Source: Ruminococcus sp. | Lineage (GTDB): Bacteria; Bacillota; Clostridia; Oscillospirales; Ruminococcaceae | Direction of reading: 5' to 3' | Assembly: GCA_029063695.1 (NCBI GenBank) | Contig: JAIDNR010000269.1 | Location: 1 to 14,593, forward strand | Length of the DNA stretch: 14,593 nt | Shown: one piece after another, positions 8,222 through 14,593 of the stretch | Layout of the letters: each line of letters opens with the position of its first letter | Numbering within the stretch: position 1 is the stretch's first letter | Made by a program: the position numbers and the translations under genes | Notes under the pieces: model-generated | What the model was told of the DNA's origin: nothing | The model's database searches: none | What the model saw: the letters and a program-made list of their open reading frames with translations, nothing else

Positions 8222-9160
8222 TTATATTACAGTATAGATTATACTGCAATTGCCGTGTATATACCATTTTGAGCCTGCTGTAATAAAAAAGCTGTCGCCT
8301 TTTTTAAAATCTCTGTTATCATTGAAATGCTCATCATAGTGAGACCATATTTTTCCCTCGCCGTCAAGTATCAGAACATGAGTGAACGAATTTTCATTCT
8401 TATGCCATACACCGTCTCCGTATATTGCTTCTTCATATACTTTAAAATATTTACATCTTCCAAGCTGATAATGATGGATATACAAATCCGCATATTTTTT
8501 ATATTTCTGTATAGGAAAAGGCATGGAAGTACGTTTTGTGACATCAAGTGCCTTGTCAATGTGGAGTTCCCTGCCTCTGTTGTAGTCGTATACCCTGTAG
8601 GTCACGTTTGAACTCTGCTGAATTTCCGCAATAAGACAGCCTTTGCCGATAGCATGGAGAGTACCTGCCTTAATCATGAATACATCACCTTTATGCACAG
8701 GTACAACGTTCAGCTTATCAAGAAGAGTATTGTTTTCAATCGCCTGTTTAAAATCCTTTTTGGTAATTTTATCCTTAAAACCATAAATAATGGACGAATC
8801 TGGTTCGCAGTCGATTACATACCACATTTCCGTTTTACCGTGTTCGCCCTCGTGTTCAAGTGCATATTTTTCATTCGGGTGAACCTGTACTGAAAGATTA
8901 TCCCTTGCGTCAATCAATTTAATCAGTATCGGGAAATCGTCGAATTTCCGACAGTTTTCGCCCATAGCTTCAGGGTGATTTGCAAGGTATTCCACAAGCG
9001 GAATATCCATGCCGTCTATAATGCTTAAGCCGTCATGATGACAGCTTAATTCCCAGCTTTCGGCAATTATTTCGCTGTCACTTTTTTTACCGTATTCGTC
9101 ACGCAGTTTAGTACCGCCCCATATATAGTCCTTGACAGGTGATTTAAGCTTGAATATCAT
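8222..9160 (-). CDS. manA: Mannose-6-phosphate isomerase, class I
   Basis: A 312-residue cytoplasmic zinc enzyme that interconverts mannose 6-phosphate and fructose 6-phosphate, used for mannose or mannan catabolism and for making activated mannose. The start at 9160 (MIFKLKSPVKDYIWGG) matches the family N-terminus; the open frame extends further upstream but only as out-of-frame GH25 sequence. Expected zinc ligands are all present: Gln92 and His94 in SVQVHPNEK, Glu111 in GKTEMWYV and His169 in GTLHAIGKG. The catalytic Arg should be Arg189 in VTYRVYDYNRGRELH. Length matches the short Bacillus-type enzymes. The first 17 bases lie inside the GH25 gene. The nearest GGAGG (9176-9180) is 15 bases upstream, unusually far, so translational coupling is likely. 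Confidence 0.93.
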   Translation of the reverse strand: MIFKLKSPVKDYIWGGTKLRDEYGKKSDSEIIAESWELSCHHDGLSIIDGMDIPLVEYLANHPEAMGENCRKFDDFPILIKLIDARDNLSVQVHPNEKYALEHEGEHGKTEMWYVIDCEPDSSIIYGFKDKITKKDFKQAIENNTLLDKLNVVPVHKGDVFMIKAGTLHAIGKGCLIAEIQQSSNVTYRVYDYNRGRELHIDKALDVTKRTSMPFPIQKYKKYADLYIHHYQLGRCKYFKVYEEAIYGDGVWHKNENSFTHVLILDGEGKIWSHYDEHFNDNRDFKKGDSFFITAGSKWYIHGNCSIIYTVI

Positions 9161-9869
9161 AATATTTCTCAAATTCCTCCACAGTTCCGCAGAAAACGTT
9201 GTAATCAATGCACGGTTCATTTCCTTTGTAACCGTTAAGCATTCCTTTATCGCTGTACTGCCAGAAATCCCATTCAAACAAATCGGGTTCAAACTGAGTA
9301 CAGCGAATCCACAGCGGATAGTCGCTGTAATTCTCATGGACATATCTGTAATATACAGGAAGTGTTGTGTAGATTATCGGCTTTGTACCGTAATAATCTT
9401 CAAGTGTTTCAAGCAGGGGAGTTAGTATTTTTTCAGCATCCTCACGGCTCGGCTTATTTGCTGATTTATCACCGTAATATTCAATATCAATAACGGGCGG
9501 CATATCTATTTCTTCTCTGTCCACTGTATTTATGAAGTTTTCCGCCTGAGTTTCGCCCGCACTGTCAAAGCTGAAAAAGTGATAGCATGATTTGCGTATA
9601 CCTGTTCCGGCTATATTTTTCAGATTATTCCGCACTGATTCATCAACATGACCGCTTCCCTCGGTAGCTTTTATGAATGCGAATTTTACTCCCTGTTTTT
9701 CAATTATATTCCAGTCAATTTCACCCTGATAGTTTGATACATCTACACCGAAAACAGGATATTTTGCTTTACTCGGTGATGCTGTTGAGAATACAGCTCC
9801 GAAAAAAACTGTTGCAGCCGTCATTATTCCACCAACGGCAGAAAAAATAATTTGTTTCTTGTTCTTCAT
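9144..9869 (-). CDS. Secreted or membrane-anchored GH25 lysozyme-like muramidase
   Basis: A 241-residue glycoside hydrolase family 25 protein, expected to cut the beta-1,4 bond between N-acetylmuramic acid and N-acetylglucosamine in peptidoglycan. The start at 9869 is chosen because AAGGAG at 9876-9881 lies 6 bases before it; a TTG at 9872 is too close. Residues 7-35 are a signal peptide or uncleaved anchor. Family landmarks follow: FGVDVSNYQGEIDW (Asp43), FAFIKATEG (63-71), PPVIDIEYYG with the catalytic pair Asp128 and Glu130, and WDFWQYS near the C-terminus. No wall-binding repeats are attached. It is the first gene of a unit with manA and the LRR-dockerin gene. It may remodel the cell's own wall or attack other bacteria; the sequence does not tell which. 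Confidence 0.93.
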   Translation of the reverse strand: MKNKKQIIFSAVGGIMTAATVFFGAVFSTASPSKAKYPVFGVDVSNYQGEIDWNIIEKQGVKFAFIKATEGSGHVDESVRNNLKNIAGTGIRKSCYHFFSFDSAGETQAENFINTVDREEIDMPPVIDIEYYGDKSANKPSREDAEKILTPLLETLEDYYGTKPIIYTTLPVYYRYVHENYSDYPLWIRCTQFEPDLFEWDFWQYSDKGMLNGYKGNEPCIDYNVFCGTVEEFEKYYDIQA

Positions 9870-9899
9870 CAATTTCTCCTTGTCTGTTCATACAATATT

Positions 9900-9928
9900 A
9901 TGATACCCTATTTTTTCAAATAAGTCAA
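9900..9928 (-). promoter_or_regulatory. Promoter of the GH25-manA-LRR operon
   Basis: Minus-strand TTGACT (9923-9928), 17-base spacer, TATCAT (9900-9905): five of six matches in each hexamer. It would give a leader of about 25 bases before the GH25 start. It is back to back with the metG promoter, with 18 bases between the two -35 boxes. Confidence 0.8.
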
Positions 9929-9946
9929 TATTTTTTTGAAAAATCA

Positions 9947-9975
9947 TGGACAAATTAGTTTTTTTGTGCTATAAT
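9947..9975 (+). promoter_or_regulatory. Promoter of metG with extended -10
   Basis: TGGACA (9947-9952), 17-base spacer, TATAAT (9970-9975), with TGC directly before the -10 giving an extended -10 motif. Transcription would start near 9982. The roughly 47-base leader contains a small hairpin (CCTGT 9984-9988 with ACAGG 9996-10000) and is far too short for a T-box. Confidence 0.85.
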
Positions 9976-10028
9976 AATAACAGCCTGTTCAGATTACAGG
10001 TTAATTTATTATGATTGGAGCGATTTTT

Positions 10029-11996
10029 ATGTCAAAAAACCCCTTTTACATTACTACGCCGATTTATTATCCGTCGGGAAATCCGCATATCGGGCATTGT
10101 TATACTACAGTTGCCTGCGATTCCATTGCCCGTTTCAAGCGAATGCAGGGTTATGACGTAATGTTCCTTACAGGCACAGACGAACACGGTCTTAAAATTG
10201 AGCAGAAAGCTGCTGAAAAGGGCGTTACTCCTAAAGAATTTGTTGATGAAATCGTTGAGAAGTTCAAAAATCTCTGGAAATACATGAATATTGATTATGA
10301 CAGATATATCAGGACTACAGACGATTATCACATAGAAACCGTGCAGAAGATTTTCAAAGCTCTCTATGATAAAGGATATATCTATAAAGGCGAATATTCG
10401 GGCAAGTACTGCACACCATGCGAAAGTTTCTGGACTGATTCTCAGCTTGACGAAAACGGCTGCTGTCCAGAATGTCACAGACCTGTTGCATTTGCAAGAG
10501 AAGAAGCTTATTTCTTTAAAATGTCACCTTTCGCTGAACGTATCGAGAAACTGCTTACCGAAACAGACTATCTTCGTCCGAAAACCCGTGCAACAGAACT
10601 TGTGAACAACTTTATTAAACCGGGTCTTGAGGATTTGTGTGTTTCAAGAACTACTTTCAAATGGGGTGTACCTGTGACTTTTGATGAAGGTCACGTTGTT
10701 TACGTCTGGATTGACGCACTTTCAAACTATATTTCAGCTCTCGGCTATATGAATGACAAGTACAATGATTTTGAAAAGTACTGGGCTGCTGATGTCCATA
10801 TGGTTGCAAAGGATATTATGCGTTTCCATGCAATTATATGGCCGGCTATACTCATGGCTCTTGATTTGCCTTTGCCGAAACATCTTGCTGTACACGGCTG
10901 GATTACTTTCAACGGTGAAAAAATGAGTAAATCTCTCGGAAACGTCGTTGACCCGTTTGTACTCGGTGAAAGATACGGCTGTGATGCTATAAGATACCAT
11001 ATTCTGCGTGAAATGGCTCTCGGTGCGGACAGTTCATTCTCAAATGAAATTATGATTAACAGAATAAATTCCGACCTCGCAAACGGTTTCGGCAATCTTG
11101 TATCACGTACAGTTGCAATGGCTGACAAGTATTTCGGCGGTACTCTACCGACTGAACGTGAATCCGATTCACTTGATGATGATTTCAAATCCGTTGTACT
11201 CAATACTTTTGCAGAAGTTGAGAAATATATGGACGAGACTAAAATAAAGCAGGCTCTCGAAGAAATTTTCAAGGCGGTTGACCGTGCAAACAAATATATC
11301 GACGAGACAGAACCATGGAAGCTTGGTAAGGACGAATCAAAGAAAGGCAGACTTGCTTCTGTTCTCTATAATCTCCTTGATGCTATCAGAATACTTTCCG
11401 CACTTCTCAGTCCGTTTATGCCTGCAACAATGCCGAAAGTATGGGAGCAGATTGGTGCGTCCAAATCAGATACTGAATACAGTAAGCTTTCTGTTTTCGG
11501 TGTACTTCCCGAAAATGTGACTGTACACAAGGGAGAGATTCTTTTCCCTCGTATTGATGTTGATAAGGAAATTGAAGAACTTAACGCTATAATCCAAAAG
11601 AACATGGACGAGGCACAGTCCAAGCTGTCCGCTGAGGAAAAGGGTGAGACTGTTGAAAAAATCGAACTTGCACCCGAAATTACAATTGACGACTTTGCTA
11701 AAGTTGAGATTCGTGTCGCAAAGGTAATTTCTGCTGAAAAAGTGAAGAAGTCCGACAAACTCCTTTGCTTACAGCTTGATGACGGTATGGGCGGCAGACA
11801 GGTTGTTTCAGGTATTGCACAGTATTATGCACCTGAAGATTTAGTCGGAAAGAAGATTCAGCTCATCGCAAATTTAAAGCCTGTAAAGCTTCGTGGAGTT
11901 GACAGTTTTGGCATGATTTGTGCCGCTGATACGCCTGACGGAATCAAGGTTGTTTTTGTAGACGACAGTATACCTGTTGGTTCAAAGATAAGATAA
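10029..11996 (+). CDS. metG: Methionyl-tRNA synthetase
   Basis: A 655-residue class I aminoacyl-tRNA synthetase that charges tRNA-Met, essential for translation. The start at 10029 (MSKNPFYITTPIYYPSG) is chosen because GGAG at 10017-10020 sits 8 bases before it and the family begins here; an in-frame ATG at 10011 lies before that site. HIGH is at residues 20-23 and KMSKS at 298-302. The zinc knuckle has Cys128, Cys131, Cys146 and Cys149 (CTPC and CPEC). The segment VVYVWIDALSNYISALGY marks the active-site region. An anticodon-binding helical domain follows, and the C-terminal OB-fold tRNA-binding domain runs from about 553 to 655 (IDDFAKVEIRVAKVISAEKV onwards). Domain order and length match the Bacillus-type enzyme. 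It is transcribed alone from its own promoter and ends at a terminator. Confidence 0.97.
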   Translation: MSKNPFYITTPIYYPSGNPHIGHCYTTVACDSIARFKRMQGYDVMFLTGTDEHGLKIEQKAAEKGVTPKEFVDEIVEKFKNLWKYMNIDYDRYIRTTDDYHIETVQKIFKALYDKGYIYKGEYSGKYCTPCESFWTDSQLDENGCCPECHRPVAFAREEAYFFKMSPFAERIEKLLTETDYLRPKTRATELVNNFIKPGLEDLCVSRTTFKWGVPVTFDEGHVVYVWIDALSNYISALGYMNDKYNDFEKYWAADVHMVAKDIMRFHAIIWPAILMALDLPLPKHLAVHGWITFNGEKMSKSLGNVVDPFVLGERYGCDAIRYHILREMALGADSSFSNEIMINRINSDLANGFGNLVSRTVAMADKYFGGTLPTERESDSLDDDFKSVVLNTFAEVEKYMDETKIKQALEEIFKAVDRANKYIDETEPWKLGKDESKKGRLASVLYNLLDAIRILSALLSPFMPATMPKVWEQIGASKSDTEYSKLSVFGVLPENVTVHKGEILFPRIDVDKEIEELNAIIQKNMDEAQSKLSAEEKGETVEKIELAPEITIDDFAKVEIRVAKVISAEKVKKSDKLLCLQLDDGMGGRQVVSGIAQYYAPEDLVGKKIQLIANLKPVKLRGVDSFGMICAADTPDGIKVVFVDDSIPVGSKIR

Positions 11997-12005
11997 ATAA
12001 TTGAC

Positions 12006-12034
12006 AGACGGCGGATTTTCTGCCGTCTTTGTTT
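12006..12034 (+). terminator. Intrinsic terminator after metG
   Basis: A nine-bp stem including one G-U pair (AGACGGCGG at 12006-12014 with 12020-12028), a five-base loop and the tail TTTGTTT. It begins 10 bases after the metG stop. Confidence 0.85.
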
Positions 12035-12063
12035 ACTACGGGTAACAAATCAATTTGTTTACC
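12031..12063. promoter_or_regulatory. Imperfect palindrome upstream of serC, possible operator
   Basis: GGTAACAAAT at 12041-12050 is mirrored by ATTTGTTTACC at 12053-12063 with a single extra T. A third related half-site, GTTTAC, is at 12031-12036. The short centre (CA) suits a protein-binding dyad better than an RNA hairpin. It lies about 32 bases upstream of the serC -35 box. No regulator can be named. Confidence 0.4.
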
Positions 12064-12094
12064 ATTAATTTTATGAAAAAAATTGCAATAGATA

Positions 12095-12123
12095 TTGACT
12101 TATTTTGTCAATGATAGTATAAT
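12095..12123 (+). promoter_or_regulatory. Promoter of the serC-serA operon
   Basis: TTGACT (12095-12100), 17-base spacer, TATAAT (12118-12123). The -35 box forms the left arm of an inverted repeat TTGAC-N7-GTCAA (12095-12111), so a repressor bound there would block polymerase. The leader to the serC start is about 48 bases. Confidence 0.85.
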
Positions 12124-12177
12124 ATAAATGTATGGCTGAGGCTGACAATTTATATATATTTTATGGAGGTTTTTAAA

Positions 12178-13260
12178 ATGAGCAGAGTTTACAATTTCAG
12201 TGCAGGTCCTGCTGTTCTTCCTGAGGAAGTTCTCAAGGAAGCCGCAGACGAAATGATGGACTATAAGGGTTGCGGAATGTCCGTTATGGAGATGTCTCAC
12301 CGTTCAAAAGTTTATGATAATATCATCAAGGAAGCTGAACAGGATTTGCGTGACCTTATGAATATTCCTGACAATTACAAGGTACTTTTCCTTCAGGGCG
12401 GTGCTTCTCAGCAGTTTGCGGCAGTTCCAATGAATCTTATGAAAAATAAGAAGGCTGCTTACATAATTACAGGACAGTGGGCAAAGAAAGCTTATCAGGA
12501 AGCACAGATGTACGGCGAAGCTGTTGCAGTTGCTTCATCTGCTGACGAAACTTTCTCTTATATCCCTGATTGTTCAGACCTTGATATTCCTGAAGATGCA
12601 GACTATGTTTATATCTGCGAAAATAATACAATCTACGGCACAAAATTCTGGGAACTTCCTAATACCAAGGGCAAGGATTTAGTTGCTGACGTTTCTTCAT
12701 GTTTCCTTTCAGAGCCTGTTGACGTAAGCAAGTACGGTGTAATTTACGGCGGTGTTCAGAAGAATGTCGGTCCTGCCGGTGTTGTTATTGCTATTATCCG
12801 TGAAGATTTAATTCGTGACGATGTTCTTGCAGGTACTCCCACAATGCTCAAATGGAAAACTCAGGCTGACAATGATTCACTTTACAATACTCCGCCCTGC
12901 TATGGTATCTATATCTGCGGAAAGGTATTCAAGTGGATTAAGAAAATGGGCGGTCTTGAAGCTATGAAAGCTCATAACGAAAAGAAAGCTGCTATTCTTT
13001 ATGATTTCCTTGACCAGAGCAAGATGTTCAAGGGTACTGTTGTAAAGAAAGACCGTTCACTTATGAATGTTCCCTTTGTTACAGGCAATGACGAACTTGA
13101 CAAGAAGTTTATTGCAGAGTCAAAAGCTGCCGGATTTGAGAACCTTAAAGGTCACAGAAGTGTCGGCGGTATGAGAGCTTCTATCTACAATGCTATGCCA
13201 ATTGAAGGCGTTGAAAAGCTCGTTGAGTTTATGAAAAAATTTGAGGAAGAAAATTCCTGA
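12178..13260 (+). CDS. serC: Phosphoserine aminotransferase
   Basis: A 360-residue PLP enzyme of aminotransferase class V. It transfers the amino group of glutamate to 3-phosphohydroxypyruvate to give phosphoserine, the second step of serine synthesis; the family may also serve pyridoxine synthesis. The start at 12178 is supported by GGAGG at 12165-12169 with 8-base spacing; an ATG at 12163 overlaps that site. Landmarks are RVYNFSAGPAVLPEEVL at the N-terminus, MSVMEMSHRS (about 34-43), FLQGGASQQFAAVPMNL for phosphate binding, and the Schiff-base Lys195 in YGGVQKNVGPAGV. The C-terminal HRSVGGMRASIYNAMP is also typical. Length is normal. It is followed 30 bp later by serA on the same strand without a terminator, so the two adjacent steps are co-expressed. 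The third enzyme, phosphoserine phosphatase, is not in the window. Confidence 0.97.
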   Translation: MSRVYNFSAGPAVLPEEVLKEAADEMMDYKGCGMSVMEMSHRSKVYDNIIKEAEQDLRDLMNIPDNYKVLFLQGGASQQFAAVPMNLMKNKKAAYIITGQWAKKAYQEAQMYGEAVAVASSADETFSYIPDCSDLDIPEDADYVYICENNTIYGTKFWELPNTKGKDLVADVSSCFLSEPVDVSKYGVIYGGVQKNVGPAGVVIAIIREDLIRDDVLAGTPTMLKWKTQADNDSLYNTPPCYGIYICGKVFKWIKKMGGLEAMKAHNEKKAAILYDFLDQSKMFKGTVVKKDRSLMNVPFVTGNDELDKKFIAESKAAGFENLKGHRSVGGMRASIYNAMPIEGVEKLVEFMKKFEEENS

Positions 13261-13290
13261 TTAAATAATTTAAGAAAGAGGTAGACTGAA

Positions 13291-14454
13291 ATGTTTAATG
13301 TTCAGACACTTAACAAAATTTCTGCTATCGGCACAGATATTTTTGATAAGAGCAAGTATGCTATTGCTGATGACTGTGCAAATCCCGATGCTATCATGGT
13401 AAGAAGTGCAAAAATGCACGATATGACATTCGGCGATAAGCTCCTTTGTATCGCTCGTGCTGGTGCAGGTGTAAATAATATTCCTGTTGAGAGATGTGCT
13501 CAGGAGGGTATCTGTGTATTCAATACTCCGGGTGCCAACTCAAATGCTGTTAAGGAACTTGCTATCTGTGCATTGCTTCTCTCGTCAAGAAAAATCACAG
13601 AAGCTGCTGCATGGGCTGCTTCACTCAAAGGAACCGAGGACGCTCCAAAGACTGTTGAGGGCGGCAAATCAAAGTTTGCAGGTCCTGAAATTGCAGGAAA
13701 AACACTCGGTATCATCGGACTTGGTGCAATCGGCGGTAAAATTGCAAATGCTGCTGACGCTCTCGGTATGAAGGTTATCGGCTATGACCCGTATCTTTCA
13801 GTTGGTGCTGCACTTCACCTTGAGCCTTCTGTAAAGGTTGTTGCTGACATCAATGACATTTACAAGAACAGCGACTATATCTCAATTCATATGCCTTATA
13901 CTCCTCAGACAAAGAATACTATTGATACTGAGCAGATTGAAATGATGAAAGATGGTGTACGTCTCATTAATCTTGCACGTGGCGAACTTATCAACAGTGA
14001 GGCTGTAGTTGCTGCTATCAAGGCAGGCAAGGTTGCTAAGTATGTTACAGACTTTGCTGATGATGTTGTACTCGGTGAGGAAAATGTCATCGTTCTTCCG
14101 CATCTCGGTGCTTCCACTCCCGAAAGTGAAGATAACTGTGCTGTTATGGCTGCTGAAGAAATCATTGATTACATCGAAAACGGCAATATCAGAAACAGTG
14201 TTAACTACCCTAATCTTTCAATGAATGCTGTAGGTACAAAGATTTGCGTAATCCATAAGAACGTGCCTACAACTATTGCTTCTATCACTTCTGCTGTAGG
14301 AAATGAGGGAATCAATATCGAGAATATGGCTAATGCAAGCAAGGGTGATTTTGCTTACACAATGCTTGATGTTACAGGTGAAGTTCCTGCATCTGTTGAG
14401 GGAAAAATCAATGCTGTTGACGGTGTTATCCGTGTAAGAGTTATCAATAAATAA
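13291..14454 (+). CDS. serA: D-3-phosphoglycerate dehydrogenase with C-terminal ACT domain
   Basis: A 387-residue enzyme that oxidises 3-phosphoglycerate to 3-phosphohydroxypyruvate with NAD, the first step of serine synthesis; its product is the SerC substrate. The NAD-binding loop GLGAIGG is at 143-149. Catalytic Arg230 (NLARGEL) and His271 (LPHLGAST) are present. The stretch between them is 11 residues shorter than in E. coli SerA, and the usual DVFxxEP, which supplies the catalytic Glu, is replaced by TDFADDVVLGEE. Residues about 318-387 (KICVIHKNVPTTIASITSAV onwards) are an ACT domain, probably for serine feedback control. There is no extra intervening domain, so this is a short ACT-type enzyme. 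GAGGT lies upstream with about 9-base spacing. Confidence 0.95.
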   Translation: MFNVQTLNKISAIGTDIFDKSKYAIADDCANPDAIMVRSAKMHDMTFGDKLLCIARAGAGVNNIPVERCAQEGICVFNTPGANSNAVKELAICALLLSSRKITEAAAWAASLKGTEDAPKTVEGGKSKFAGPEIAGKTLGIIGLGAIGGKIANAADALGMKVIGYDPYLSVGAALHLEPSVKVVADINDIYKNSDYISIHMPYTPQTKNTIDTEQIEMMKDGVRLINLARGELINSEAVVAAIKAGKVAKYVTDFADDVVLGEENVIVLPHLGASTPESEDNCAVMAAEEIIDYIENGNIRNSVNYPNLSMNAVGTKICVIHKNVPTTIASITSAVGNEGINIENMANASKGDFAYTMLDVTGEVPASVEGKINAVDGVIRVRVINK

Positions 14455-14466
14455 GCATGATTTTAC

Positions 14467-14511
14467 AGTGCTGTCAGTGATTGTTTCACTGATAGCACTT
14501 TTTATTTTTTT
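14467..14511 (+). terminator. Strong intrinsic terminator after serA
   Basis: A 14-bp stem with one G-U pair (14467-14480 with 14486-14499), a five-base loop and a long T tract (TTTTTTATTTTTTTT-like). It closes the serC-serA operon 12 bases after the stop codon. Confidence 0.93.
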
Positions 14512-14550
14512 GAATTGTAATATAATTCGCTGAATTGTAAAAATTTGTAA
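14511..14550. repeat. Direct repeats TGAATTGTAA, possible operator
   Basis: TGAATTGTAA occurs at 14511-14520 and exactly again at 14531-14540, 20 bp apart (about two helical turns). A diverged copy, AAATTTGTAA, abuts at 14541-14550. They lie just upstream of a promoter candidate for a gene beyond the right edge. A regulatory role is inferred from spacing and position only. Confidence 0.4.
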
Positions 14551-14561
14551 TAATATTTAAG

Positions 14562-14590
14562 TTGCTTTTATTGACTGTTTATGATAAAAT
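14562..14590 (+). promoter_or_regulatory. Promoter candidate for a gene beyond the window
   Basis: TTGCTT (14562-14567), 17-base spacer, TAAAAT (14585-14590), preceded by TGA as an extended -10. The gene it would serve is outside the window. A second -35-like TTGACT at 14571-14576 would need a -10 starting right after the window end. Confidence 0.5.
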
Positions 14591-14593
14591 ATC

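Noticed and set aside
9976..10028. Possible T-box leader ahead of metG
   Set aside because: The leader is about 47 bases, has only one 5-bp hairpin, and lacks a T-box consensus or an antiterminator/terminator pair.

Overview
The window looks like chromosomal DNA of a low-to-moderate GC Bacillota of the Clostridia, most likely Ruminococcus or a close relative (Oscillospiraceae). The main reasons are two secreted proteins ending in type-I-like dockerin domains (cellulosome-style plug-in modules), strong GGAGG ribosome binding sites, sigma-A-type promoters with 17-bp spacers, and the family signatures of the housekeeping enzymes. No rRNA, tRNA, CRISPR array, insertion sequence or phage gene was found. 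The species is an inference, not a reading.

Layout. Positions 50-1357 (+) encode a secreted SGNH/GDSL-type hydrolase with a C-terminal dockerin; it ends at a strong bidirectional hairpin terminator (1391-1428) shared with the converging minus-strand genes. Positions 1449-5478 (-) read, in transcription order, as an ECF-type sigma factor, a membrane-anchored beta-propeller protein with a long Thr/Glu/Pro linker, and a lipoprotein containing an 11-residue Asn tract encoded by an (ATT)11 microsatellite. This compact cluster looks like a cell-surface sensing system, with the propeller protein as candidate anti-sigma factor or sensor. Positions 5605-6928 (-) hold a ROK glucokinase and a small uncharacterised protein whose start overlaps the glucokinase stop; a perfect consensus promoter precedes them and a 14-bp-stem terminator follows.

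Positions 7030-9869 (-) read as one transcription unit: GH25 lysozyme-like muramidase, mannose-6-phosphate isomerase (start inside the GH25 gene) and a secreted leucine-rich-repeat dockerin protein 13 bp further on. Its promoter (9900-9928) lies back to back with the promoter (9947-9975) of plus-strand metG (10029-11996). Then come serC and serA (12178-14454), a two-gene serine-biosynthesis operon with its own promoter, inverted repeats upstream and a strong terminator. The last 80 bases hold a promoter candidate and repeated 10-mers for a gene beyond the window.

Together the genes suggest a polysaccharide-degrading gut or rumen bacterium: dockerin proteins that would join a surface complex, enzymes that bring glucose and mannose into glycolysis, and a sigma-factor signalling cassette with an extracellular propeller. 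The best candidate for an undescribed system is the sigma factor / propeller / lipoprotein cluster.
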